Positions 1-11,470 of a DNA stretch of 60,000 nucleotides are shown here, piece by piece. Each line of letters starts with the position of its first letter. Positions within the stretch are counted from its first letter, which is position 1. Made by a program: the position numbers and the translations under genes. This stretch comes from Polytrichum commune (Eukaryota > Streptophyta > Polytrichopsida > Polytrichales > Polytrichaceae), in assembly GCA_950295325.1 (NCBI GenBank), contig OX485803.1:64311554-64371553 (forward strand), in the 5' to 3' direction. Under the pieces are notes generated by a model. That model saw only the letters and a program-made list of their open reading frames with translations, did not search any database and was not told where the DNA came from.

Positions 1-2107
1 CAAACAGAAAAAAGTCGAAGCCGACCAAATCTATTCTCAAAAATCATAACTGTTGGATCCCCTATTTTAGGCAAAATGCATGACATAGTGGAAGGTGACT
101 AAGGTTGTGGTGGCCTTTGTTGATAAGTGTGCCAAATGGTGATAAATTGATGAAACACAAACATTTGGCAGCTCACTTCAATCCAAATCAACAATCTTGG
201 ACAGAACAACCTATTCCTAAATGAAAAACAAGAAGTTTCCTAATCATTATAAGCTTCTCTCTGAAGTTGAAGAGAGGAAATTATGCAATTTATTGGAGGC
301 ATTGAACAACCACAAAACAATTACATGATCCTGACATTTACGTGTACGACGAAGCCGTAATGCAAGGGCGAGCAACTAAGTATATAAGCTCTATGTGGCC
401 TTTTTGTGCACTTTCAACTCCAGACGTTTTTGGCCAGTGGATGGGGTTTGGTAACAGCCTCTGCGGTTAGCAATTGCAAATCACAAAGATTGTTGTTTCA
501 AGTTCCAAAATCGAAGTAGAGATGAAATGTTTGGATGAGAGCCTAAAGTGAAGATTTCTTTACTTTTGAATGATCACATAAACCCTCCCAATCTCATTGT
601 AACTTGGCATGTAATTGCGGTGTCCACTATTGATTACAAGGCTTCCCTTATACCACTTAAAAATAGGTTGGTAAGTAAGATGAGTGGCCACATCAGGCCA
701 ACATTCCTTAGATCAACCCTTGCATTGTAGACGCTGTGCATCATACATTTGACAAATGGGCCAGTGATTATGCATGCACTTCAAAAATGATTGCAGCAGC
801 CCACCCTCCATGCAAACCAAGTTCTGGTTCAAATTTCAATCACTTACAATCTACTAAGAGGCTCATTCACAGGCCATGAACTTTAAGGAATACGATGATA
901 ATTATGCAGGATATATGACTCCGGATTCCCAATGGAGTAATCCAGGACAATTCTGGATTTTTCTCAATTCATGAATTGTGTAGAGAGAGTGCTGCAAAGG
1001 GGACTCCATCTCCCATACAGCTCTGTGGGGTTTGTAAAGGTCGAACAACTGTCTCGCTGTCATGCATGTTCTCTTAGTTTAAGGTTCTTGAAGGGAACCT
1101 TGAGGGTTAAACCCAAATGCTTCATTTTGTTTATGGTAAAGAAATGAGCAGGTTGAACACGAGCAATAGGGAGGTCGTGAGATTAGAAGGCTGCAAGAGG
1201 TGACAACCCAAGGAACAGCAAGCAGAGGCTCGAGAGGAGGTGCCCTCTGCAACACTTGTTCTACCAGTCCATGTTCATAACATTCTTCAGCGACTCACAA
1301 CCATTCATCGGATTTTGATGGATGTCGGATTTGTGTCTTGGTGGACTCTAGCAACAATGATGGAAACGACAACATCGTACCTGGCAACATGGCCTCACAT
1401 TACAGTAGTTTAAAAAACAGTTTGACTCCCATGCCTGGTCACGCTTGCCCCAAGTACCTCTAAATTCGGTCTGAAAGTACTCCAAGATGCAGACAATGTG
1501 TAATATATCCTAGAAATATTAATCCATGAGTCCGACCAAACTGAACGTTGGACATGAGCTGAATAATGTTATGTTGACACATGACACAGATACAATCTTT
1601 CTTTGTTCCTTTATTTATGCTTGCTCCCACAAGATACTGGCATTTTAAACTATCTAGCATTCTTTGACATTGTGCCTGTTACCAAGTAAAAACAGAAAAA
1701 TTGTGCTTCCAGTGTTGTGAACCTTGTAAGTGGCCTTTGAATTAGGTTGTGAAAAGCGTCTGCAATCAATATAGATATAGATAGATAATTCCATTCTATC
1801 GACCAGGAACATCCATTAAGCTCAGTTACCTTCTGGGTATTTCAAACGTCTTCTTGTTGAATGGTATCATCTTCATGATTGCAAACGAAATTGATCGAAT
1901 TCATTATCGGTGACAATAACTACCTCTCTGCCTCTTTCTCTCCGCACTCAGCCCTGGTGTAATGTGACACATATTTATATTTTGTTTTAATGTTCTATCA
2001 ATCACAAACATTAATCATATTTGTTGCCTTCATCCACTAATGTAAGAACTAAGAATGTCTTGAAGTTGTTGCATGTAAATGGCATTACTTTGGGCGACCA
2101 CATGGAA
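1..2107. other. Intergenic DNA, no gene; repeat family F at 360-850
   Basis: Only short scattered open frames. The block at 360-700 is a diverged relative of sequence in intron 1 of the facilitator gene, and similarity to the downstream part (cagcccaccctcc) extends it to about 850. Nothing else was recognised. Confidence 0.5.
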
Positions 2108-2629
2108 GAAAAAGCCCCGGGTACGCAACTCCCGTATTATATGGTCCTGATTATAATCACTTATAATGCGTTTTAGTCCAATATTGAGTGATACAATTTG
2201 TTTTAATGTAGGAAACCCTTGTAGCCCTTCTAACAAGGAATCCAAAAATGTAATTATATATAGGAAATGAATATATTTTGAAGCATATAATTGCATTAAA
2301 AACCTAATTATATGATTTTTTTAATACAGGTACCATAGGTCAAACTACCCAACTTTTTGGACTTTTTAATAAAATTTTAACATTGTGAATGAATTATAAT
2401 TTTAATGGGAGGCAACTATTCGTGGCTTATAATTTTAATGGGAGGCTTAATAAATATGCAACCCAACTTTTTTTTCATCTCATTTTATTTAATTTGGTCT
2501 TCACCCAACTTTTTGATCATTTTAATTTGATATAATTTGATATAATTTTTACAAAAGCCGTCCTCTAAGCCGTTTTAAGTACGATGCCCCCTGCGTATAA
2601 TATGGGAGTTGCATACCCGGGGAAAAAGC
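2108..2629. mobile_element. Non-autonomous TIR element with CCCGGG ends and 8-bp target duplication
   Basis: The element is 2116-2621 (506 bp). Its ends are inverted repeats of about 27 bp: left CCCGGGTACGCAACTCCCG followed by TATTATA, right the reverse complement with two differences. Identical 8-bp direct repeats GAAAAAGC flank it at 2108-2115 and 2622-2629. An 8-bp duplication is typical of hAT elements; a Mutator-like element would usually give 9. The interior is AT-rich and has a near-duplicate block 'ATAATTTTAATGGGAGGC' at about 2397 and 2428. No transposase is encoded. Confidence 0.8.
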
Positions 2630-4890
2630 AAATCTATTTAAGAGAAGGGATTGAAAGAAATATGAAGATTGATGGACCCAAAAAAAGAAGGAGTATAGCA
2701 AAATTGTTATCACACTGGCTTCCTTGAAAAGTAAGCATAAGTGAAGAACCTCATCGAATGTAGGATGTTGCCACCTTTCAGTTGGGGTTTAGTGCAATGA
2801 TCTCCAACAAGGGTTTGATGTTAATGTAGTCGTCAATGGTGTTATCTTCACGCACTGTTCTTTGCAAACAAAGTAATTTGGTAAGGATACATGAAGAACC
2901 ATTTGATTGGGGTATACTCTCCACCTTTACATGGTTACAAAAGAAGCTACCCATTTAGATTGATATTTGCTACTAATAATTCAAATTGTATGACAATAGA
3001 CACAAATGAGTTACATTGTATAGAAATTAGCTGATGTCACCTTACAGTTTGGACATAATGTATTTCTTCTTCAATTCTAATGATCAAATTTACTTCGGTT
3101 TGAGTGCAACTTCTACTACATACTACTCATTATGCTACCTAAAGTACATGAAAAGAGGTACTTTTTCAATGAAAATGTTACCATGTGATAGTCACATGTT
3201 GATCATATCCCTACATTATCACAAAGCTCGTAGACAAAGCGCATCACACTTCAAGTGGAACCATACTTTGACATGGACCATTATATACAAACACTTCTAA
3301 TGTACCACCACATCTCAAAATGCATGACTAGCTTTTAATGTTCAGTGAGTGTTGATTGATACATACCCTTCAAATTTTAACATATTTTCAGTGCATACTC
3401 TACATTTAGCTATTAAATCATACAACACTCATTCAACTTCAGAGTTCAACTTTTTAGTTCATCCAATCGTAGAATTTACAGAAAGAGATTAAAACTGCAA
3501 CTCTTGGTTTGGCAGCCCATTGGTTCAATGTGGTAATTTTTATTTGATTGAATCAACGTGAAATCAATGTTGACATATGACACTAAAGACCTTTTGTAAT
3601 AAATACAAAGGTTTAACAGCTACCTTTACTACACTCCTGGAGACATTCTTCCTTGATTCTGGTGTCCAGAAACTATAACGTGAAGTCCGCCTAAACCGTC
3701 TATAAAGAATGTGGGTATGCAATTTGTGACCACAGATTCACCCTTCATGCCAACTGTAGCTGTAGTCTCATGATTGTAAAGGTATTTTCATCGTAAAAAG
3801 TTCCAGTTCAATTTCATCATAACAAACAACAGGCTAGGATACAATCATTCCATAACATGAAGGGTTTGAAGACTTTGTCATCAGCACTTTTCCTTGATTT
3901 TTGAAAAAGAATGTCTTTAAAAGTAGAGGCAAATATAACTGGAACTTCTTTGATCTATTGTCAGCAGCCAAAAAATACATATATATACCCACATAGGGTG
4001 GTCATCATGAATTAATTTACACCATACATAAAGAGTGTCCACTGGTCGAGCATCATCTCAGGACTTGGAATATTTCAAAACACAAGTTCTACTGTAGGTT
4101 ACTATAAAGTTTGTCATGAGCATAATGAAAATAACTGATTACTTGACTTCCTCTAAACTCATTATGGAGATATTAGATTTCTCATTGACAATTTGTCACT
4201 GTAAAACAATCAAAACTGTAGCAGAATGAGCAGATGTCATTAGGATTGGATGACATCGGCAACAAATAACTTATAGACATGTTGAAGTTTTCCAATGTTT
4301 TGGGTTTTGGTTCGTTTGCAACGAAGAGAACAGTAAATTAGGATATTGCGCATCCATGACAGCAGTCGGTATCTTTAGCAATCGAAAGCCACTTACTCCT
4401 AAATTTTCCACCTCGATGTCCATGTGGTTTGGTACAACTTAAAACACCAGCATGAGGTAACATTTTGTGGGTCGGTTCCTCCAAGCAACGAGGCATTGAA
4501 TCTTCGGCTCAGTTTCTACGACTACTCTATCTCGACAAGGATCTACGTTCTAGTATGTACAGGCAGATTCATCCAACGAGGGCTCTTGGATTCTTTTGCC
4601 TAGAGATCAGTGTTTGTTTGGATTTTTTTGACTAAGAGCTCCAATCGTTTAGAAGAAGGCATCCTGATCTTCATCATTAGGCTTTCTTGGTGTATAGCTA
4701 GTGGCCGTAATGGGGGATCTTATCACATGCTAGCCTAACTTACAGACAATGGATTCCTGTCTCCTATCGAACTAAAACACTGGGATCCTATCACATAGAA
4801 CTTACACACCTGAATTTCACTTTGTCTTCCGACTAGCTAAGCTACAGCTCACTTACCAATGCAGGTCAGTATCTTTTACTCCAATCATGT
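2630..4890. other. Intergenic DNA, no gene recognised
   Basis: AT-rich sequence with only short frames, including an 88-codon frame at 3034-3300 that resembles nothing I know. I found no ends, target duplications or domain in this stretch. Confidence 0.4.
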
Positions 4891-5300
4891 AAGGTTGACG
4901 CATCCACAGTCGACCAGCTTCATTTAACCACTCCCAAGTTCATGTAATGCCGACATGCATCCCTATATATCGTTTACGCAAACCCAGTTAAAAGTTTGTG
5001 TGGCATGGTGACAGCTTCGGATCGATTGCCGTTTAGACAATTGTCGTAGCCGAGTAGCATTTCGATGAGTGGTTATGGGTTGACTATAAATCAACTATGT
5101 GTAACCCTAAAATTTACACTTCGAAATCTGTAACAACTTTCATATACATGGAATTTTGTTTTTGATAAATACTTGCCGATTCCTTAAAATTTGTTTTGCT
5201 TCGCAAGAAAAACAATTCCCCGCTATTACTCCTCCCAAACATATGCAAGCCTCTCTTATCTTATCGGTTATAGATGCCTCAACCTTACAGGCACACAGAG
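4890..5300 (+). repeat. Dispersed repeat family D, copy 1
   Basis: Aligns in order with 13900-14310: 'TGTAATGCCGACAT', 'TTGACAATTRTCGTAGCC', 'GATGAGYGGTTATGG', 'ACTATTACTCCTCC.AAAC' and 'CTCTTATYTTATCGGT'. Copies are in the same orientation and clearly old. No terminal repeats were found, so class is unknown; a solo LTR or part of a larger element is possible. Confidence 0.6.
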
Positions 5301-6379
5301 TAATGTCACAAGGAATTTTCTCTGTCTTACTTACCCTCACCTTCTGATACTTTATCTTGTAAACTGTAGAGGCTAGAAAATGACTGTAACCTTGTCTCCA
5401 TATCCTCCTCACCTGTTAAAGCTGGATCTGCCAATGCCGAAAAGATGACACAATCAACAACATCTTCAATTATAAGAAGCATTTGGATGCTTGGTGCGTG
5501 CTACCTGTGACTGGAAACAAAGGAAACCTGTTTACAGACAAGAACTTGAACTTACACTTCTCCAGGCTATTCTCAGGGCGAACACACCCCTTTACGTTTT
5601 GTAACCGCGTGCAATAATGGGGTATTTAATGGGGGGTATTTATGCACCTCTCAATATTTTTTTCCCCTCCATGTTTGTAGATAAAAAGCTACTTTGTCGT
5701 ATTTTTTAGCATCCTATATTTATTTGTAATTATTTAGAGAGGCTAATTTTTGGTATTATTTTTTTAAAATAAATTGTACAAGAACCAAATAGTGGACGGA
5801 ATACTAGAGCATTGCGAATCCGACTATGTGAGCAACAAACATTTCATATCATTCAAATTGTCATTCATTTGGTTTCAATTAGTATTACCAATCCTAAACC
5901 GTTCAAAGTACCATTCAGAACACAACCAATAGCACTTGGATACTAGTCAAAGGGTCCCACATGTTTAGCGTTGTTGCAAGACCCAATGGCCGTTGAGGAA
6001 CGCCGACACATTCCTTCCCCAAAAAATATCCCATGACATTTCCCTCCACACTAATACCTTTGATTCAAATTTGAACAGAAAGTACACACTTCTTCATTCA
6101 GGTAGTCAAACCCATAATTATTCTACTGATCCTACTACACACTCTTAGGGGGATCTTATGTCTATGACCCTATATTTTTCCTACTAATTACTAGAATGAA
6201 GGAATTATCCACCACCCTATTTTACATATAATCATGTAGGGGACATATTTCCAATGCTATGATAGATATAACAAAATTATAAATTTTACCCTAAACGATT
6301 TAAATTGACCCTACTTTTTTTTTATCTCATGTGGTTTTCTGAAATTCCAATAGTCACCTCCCCAAGAGGCTATTACATA
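5301..6379. other. Intergenic DNA, nothing recognised
   Basis: Short overlapping frames on both strands around 5140-5412 only, without known motifs. The rest is AT-rich unique or unrecognised sequence. Confidence 0.35.
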
Positions 6380-6381
6380 GG

Positions 6382-6619
6382 GAGAGAGGGAATTATCGTC
6401 TACGAGCATACCTCTCATCCACCCAACATTAAAACTTGACCCCCTATCGGTTTGTTGTTGTATCATCTCAAATGATCTCAACTACACTAATTTGGGGTCT
6501 TCGAAGCTAATTCCAGTGTCAAATGAGCAATTAAAAGTAACTTTCGGGGTGCATACTACTTCATGGCTTTTATGTTGGATGAATGAGAGGTACGCTCGTA
6601 TGCAATATTTCCCTCTCTC
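6382..6619. mobile_element. MITE-like element, family K copy 1
   Basis: About 238 bp with inverted ends of roughly 45 bp: GAGAGAGGGAATTAT..., ending at CATCCACCCAAC, mirrored by GTTGGATGAATGAGAGGTAC...CCCTCTCTC. A second, diverged copy lies at 57198-57437. A third half-copy of the same end begins at 6660 (GAGAGAGGGAAATATTGC). Target duplication not clear. Confidence 0.6.
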
Positions 6620-6659
6620 ATAATAGTTTCCTCTCCTTACATGAAGAATAAACTATCCT

Positions 6660-7345
6660 GAGAGAGGGAAATATTGCATACGAGCATACCTTGCATCCAA
6701 ATTACTTTTTTCAACTATTCCACTTCTCATGTGAAACACAAGATTAATACAAGATGGTAAGCACATCCAAATCAAGGTTGTAGCCACTTTCCTCATAATT
6801 TTATGAGTTCCTATGAACATCTTATTCACTATCAAAGTGAAGATCATCATGCTCACTATATGGTCATATAGCCCTCCTCCTTGTGTTGATATTAAACCTA
6901 GAATAATTATCATATTTTGAGCACACACTCCAATTTCTTTGTTAACAAACGCTTTTTTGGTATCCGTTCTTGGAGCTAAACCAAACCACATACCACTCAA
7001 ATATAGGTGTTCAAATAGGAAAAGTGAGTGAACCAGGGCCATCTACCTTAAGTAGGCCAAAATTGACACTTTTAACTATGCACCCACTTTTTCTCATGCA
7101 ATTAGTGTGAAAATGAGTAGTCATTTTCCTCATAATTTGTGGAACTCATACGAATATCTCATGCATTATCAAAGTGGAGATTTTTTTCTTCTTAAATTGG
7201 CATATAGCCCCCCACCCCAACTATATTAATTATTGAACTTAGAATGGTAAGCACATTTCGAACATGTAGTCCAATCTCTTTGACACATATGTCTTTTTGA
7301 TGTCCACTCTTAAATCCACTGAGCACACACTAATCAAATACAATT
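6660..7345 (-). repeat. Dispersed repeat family A, two adjacent copies
   Basis: Two copies follow in tandem, about 6700-7040 and 7085-7345. Each has 'TTTCCTCATAATTT', 'TATCAAAGTG.AGAT', 'CATATAGCCC', 'CCAATYTCTTTG' and 'TCCACTCTTARATCC'-like blocks. The family recurs at 11290-11470, 23370-23630, 27700-27915, 33400-33700, 35270-35500, 51000-51310 and 56880-57135. A 129-codon open frame across the first copy is read as chance because the frame is not kept in other copies. Confidence 0.6.
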
Positions 7346-8926
7346 GTTTGATTAAAAAAAGTAATCAAATAAGACTTGCTAAACCTCATGTACCGCCCTG
7401 GGAGTGCACCTTTCATAACATGTATGAGTATAAGTGAGTGCAAAAAAAGGGGTATTAATTTGAACGGTTCCGTACTACATATTCATGTGCTACACACATT
7501 ATAACTTGTAGTTATGTGTATGTATGGAGGACCTATAACATTTTTATTTGTATGGTAAGGTCTCTAAACTTTATGGGATAAGTATTTAGTATTGGATGAA
7601 ACTAGGATGAATCATTTCCTCATTTCCTTATCTCATTCATGTATGTATGGAAGAGGCAATATTAGGGTCTTTGAAGGGGTGATTAAGCTAAGAACATGGC
7701 CACTTCTTGCTTAGGTTTGCAAGAGAAACAACTAGCATTTCTTCGTGGTTGATGCAAGTGGTTGATGCCTTCGTTAGATCATGGGCAACACCAAAATTGC
7801 GAAGGTATTGATTTTCATGTGGGTTTTCTCTCAATCCTTTTTGTATAATTAAACCTTCGATGTGTGCAACAATTTGGATCAAGCATTTAGGGATCGCAAT
7901 TGTTGCAAGTTCTAAGATCAAGCATGAAGAATGGTTTATGTTGATGTCGAAAAGGAACCAACAATAAGTGGACTTATGATCTTATGAATCATTTGAGGTA
8001 GATTTAGAAACGATAATTGCATTAGCTTCAATGACATAGATTGTAGACTTAGATGTTGATGAGTTACATCTAGGAATGAAAAAGTCTTCCATGACTGATA
8101 GGGTTTTAAATTATACATATGATAGAGGGTCATTATTAATCAAAAGCATATTTGTATACTTATGTTAATAACTAGATATGAATGTAATTTTTGTCATGTA
8201 TACATATTGTCACTTGTATTTTTATCATTGAAATTGTACAGGTATTGCTTGATTTTACAACAACAACAACAACAACAACAACTTGTACATAGGGTTTTTG
8301 TGGCATGTTGCGAACGCACGTGTTTCTTGGTTTTTTACTTGTTTCTAGGTGCGCCCCTAGGGATGTACCAGCCTACATCAAGGGACCCACTATCCATCAT
8401 GGACCAAGAGAGATCATGGTGTCTACATGAACTCATCCACTAGGAAGGTGAAAATGTAGTGAAGTATTCTATAGCTTGAAAATGGTTGATTATAGAATGT
8501 TTAACTCTAGCGCTAGCATCAAGAATCCCAAATATATGTAGTGAGATCTAGATGGCAAAAATCAGTCCTCAACCTATTGGGAGTTTGTTATTTCTAGAGC
8601 CCCTTCATCCATGAGGAATGACTTGTGAGTACACCATGAACAATGAACGGGGAGAACCAACCACTAGTTACAGATGAATCAATCGAGTATGAGAAATAAT
8701 CGGCTGAAGTCCAAGGCTTCATGAAAAATAATGATCATTTTAGAGGAATATATATTCACCTCAAATTAATCAAGAAAAACCGAAAGATCACAATAGGTAG
8801 CAGGTTAGACTAGGACTTTGACTGATTATGCCCAAAATTCTCCATGGGCACTGACCATGAACCCCAATTTTTAGTAATAATTTTGATTCTTGATTTTTGT
8901 TAAAAATACTACATCCCAGTTTTTAG
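7346..8926. other. Intergenic DNA with a CAA microsatellite
   Basis: No gene recognised. A (CAA)n run lies at 8257-8282 and makes a chance Gln tract in one frame. A block near 8410-8530 ('CTCATCCACTAGGAAGGTGAAAA') weakly resembles 13745-13790 and 40690-40750. Confidence 0.4.
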
Positions 8927-9850
8927 CCACTTTACACTATGCCCCATGACCAAGACTTTTTAAAACAATGATATGTCGTGGTCATGGCTTTGGACCACCG
9001 ATCATGACCACGAGCAATGCTCAATCCTATTTTTCTCAAGGCCCTTGTTCACGTCTGTAAAATAGCCATGGCCACCCAAGGGTCTCTAGTACGTATGAAG
9101 AACCGTTTCAACCACTTTACATTATGCCTCGTGACCAAGACTTTATTAAAACAATGACATCTCGTGGTCATGGCTTTGGACTGCCGATCGTGACCACAAG
9201 CAATCCTCAATCCTATTTTTCTCAAGGCCCTTGTTCACGTCTGTAAAATTGCCTTGGCCACCCAAGGGCCTCCAGTACGTATGAAGAACCGTTTCAACCA
9301 CTTTACATTATGCCCCGTGACCAAGACTTTATTAAACCAATGACATCTCGTGGTCATGACTTTGGACCGCAGATCGTGACCACGAGCAATCCTCAATCCT
9401 ATTTTTCTCAAGGCCCTTGTTCACGTCTGTAAAATTGCCTTGGCCCCCCAAGGGTCTCCAGTATGTATGAGGAATTGTTTCAGCCACTGTACACGATGCC
9501 CCGTGACCAAGACTTTTTAAAACAATAACATCTCGTGGTCATGGCTTTGGACCGCCGATCGTGACCATGAGCAATCCTCAATCCTATTTTTCTCAAGGCC
9601 CTTGTTCACGTGTGTAAAATTGCCTTGGCCCCCCAAGGGTCTCCAGTATGTATGAGGAATTGTTTCAGCCACTGAACATGATACCCCATGACCAAGACTT
9701 TTTAAAACAATAACATCTCGTGGTCATGGCTTTGGACCGCCGATCGTGACCATGAGCAATCCTCAATCCTATTTTTCTCAAGGCCCTTGTTCACGTGTGT
9801 AAAATAGCCATGGCCCCCCAAGGGCCTCCAGTACGTATGAGGAACTGTTG
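8927..9850. repeat. Tandem array, five units of 185-186 bp
   Basis: Units begin with CCACT at 8927, 9112, 9298, 9484 and 9669; a sixth is cut short near 9850. Units differ by scattered substitutions only. Each carries an inverted pair around a 20-bp spacer, best kept in the third unit as CTCGTGGTCA and TGACCACGAG. No coding potential. Confidence 0.92.
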
Positions 9851-10919
9851 TACACTGCTCTCTTTTCAACCACTTTCATGATTTTCTTCTCTCATTCCAA
9901 CTTATACTCCGGGCCTAAAATATGGACACGTGGTTGCATAGAAATATGGGCCAGTGTGGGCAATTGCTTGTTTTTTATTTTGGTGTTAGAGCCAGCTGGT
10001 GACAAGGACAATGTTCTCCCAATGGTCAAATCAAGCCTAGAATGTGTTGGTACTTAATCCCTATAGGCCGAGGCAAACATATTTGTCCAAACAGTCACCT
10101 CTGCTCGACAATACCAACATACATGTTTACTATATAACTTTATACCAACATATTTATGATCAACCACTTATACGTGGGAATCGACTCCATTATGTAGTTG
10201 TAAGAAGAAGAATCTCTTTGTTTTAACAAACTTTGAGAAGATCCAACGGTCACAAAGTTGAAGTTCAGAAGTTGGGATAGTTAAGTGAAAGTTGTCTAAC
10301 ACTAGATAATGGGATGGATGAGAATCCTAAACAAATATAAAAGTGTGTGTGTATACATATATATAAGGTTCTGAGTTCTCAAATTGAATATCATATGCTT
10401 ATTCTAGAGATGGTCAAACTTCATTGACCAGATGATGAGTGTCACTCACAATGAGCTTAAATGCCACTTTTGAAACAAGTTTGGTTTAATGGGTTGCCCA
10501 CACAATGGGAAACGCACATGGGTTGCTTCCTCATTCAAGTTTTGATGAGCTTCTATGAGCTTCAAAATCACACCAAGGCATCTTCCTCCTTCAAAGCAAA
10601 ACAAAAGCAAATGAGACAAGTTGCATAACATTATTCAAATAAGTATGGAGGGTGGGTGAGGCCAATAATGAGTTAGATACTCTTCGGGAACTATACCATG
10701 GTTTTTCTATTACCAACAATGCTATATGAGATTTAGCTTGATAAACTCGGGTGAGGCACTAACTCGGGTAAATATCATTAGAACGGAACAACTGATAGCA
10801 ACTTTAATGATGTTACGTGCACCTCTCTATTCTTGAGCACAAAAAAAATATTCATGTCGAGTGGGGGACCCGGATGAAGATATGATGTGGCTCCACTATG
10901 GCTCTTCTTTTTTATAAAG
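9851..10919. other. Intergenic DNA, nothing recognised
   Basis: Short frames only (for example 9848-10057), without known motifs, plus a short GT/TA run at about 10343-10365. Confidence 0.35.
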
Positions 10920-11470
10920 AACCCATGGGATTCTTGTGAGAAATAAAGGGTTAATTAAGTGCTTAATTTCACATAAGGAAGAACTACCCAATTATGTCAT
11001 TGGCCTCAATTCCAACACCTACTTTTCCCCAAAGTGGTGGGCAACTACTATTTTAACATGAACAATAACCTTGTTATTCTAAGGACTAAACACACACCTC
11101 ATTGGTTGAAGGAGACAAAACATCCACAAACAACACTGTCCATTTGGGAAAAAAAGGGGGGGATCTATGGCTAACAAAAATGAAACAAAAGTTAATGACA
11201 TTGAACATTTTCACATAAATTAGATATGCTATGGTTCATGTGATCTTAATGCCATTGTGCTTAAGGTGCATGAATCTTAATCGACTCATTTTCTTAATTG
11301 GACCCCTATATTTGATTGGTATGTGGTTTAGTGAGGATCAAAGAACAAACATCATAAGGACACATGCTTAAAAGAGATTGGACTACATCTTCAAACAATG
11401 ATAATTACTCTACACTCAATAGTGAACACAATTGGGAGGACCTATGTGTCCTATTATGAAATCAACAAAC
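10920..11470. repeat. Repeat family J followed by repeat family A
   Basis: 10920-11265 shares blocks with 26590-26840: 'GTGG.CAACTAC', 'CATGAACA', 'TCCA.TTGGG' with a G-run, and 'TTAGATATGCT..TTCATGTGA'. A family A copy follows at about 11290-11470 in the same sense as the one at 33400. Confidence 0.5.

Noticed and set aside
6653-7042. 129-codon open frame on -
   Set aside because: It lies across a copy of dispersed repeat family A; other copies do not keep the frame, and there is no known domain.
8162-8443. Gln-tract protein at the CAA microsatellite
   Set aside because: Simple-repeat expansion in a random frame; no conserved sequence around it.
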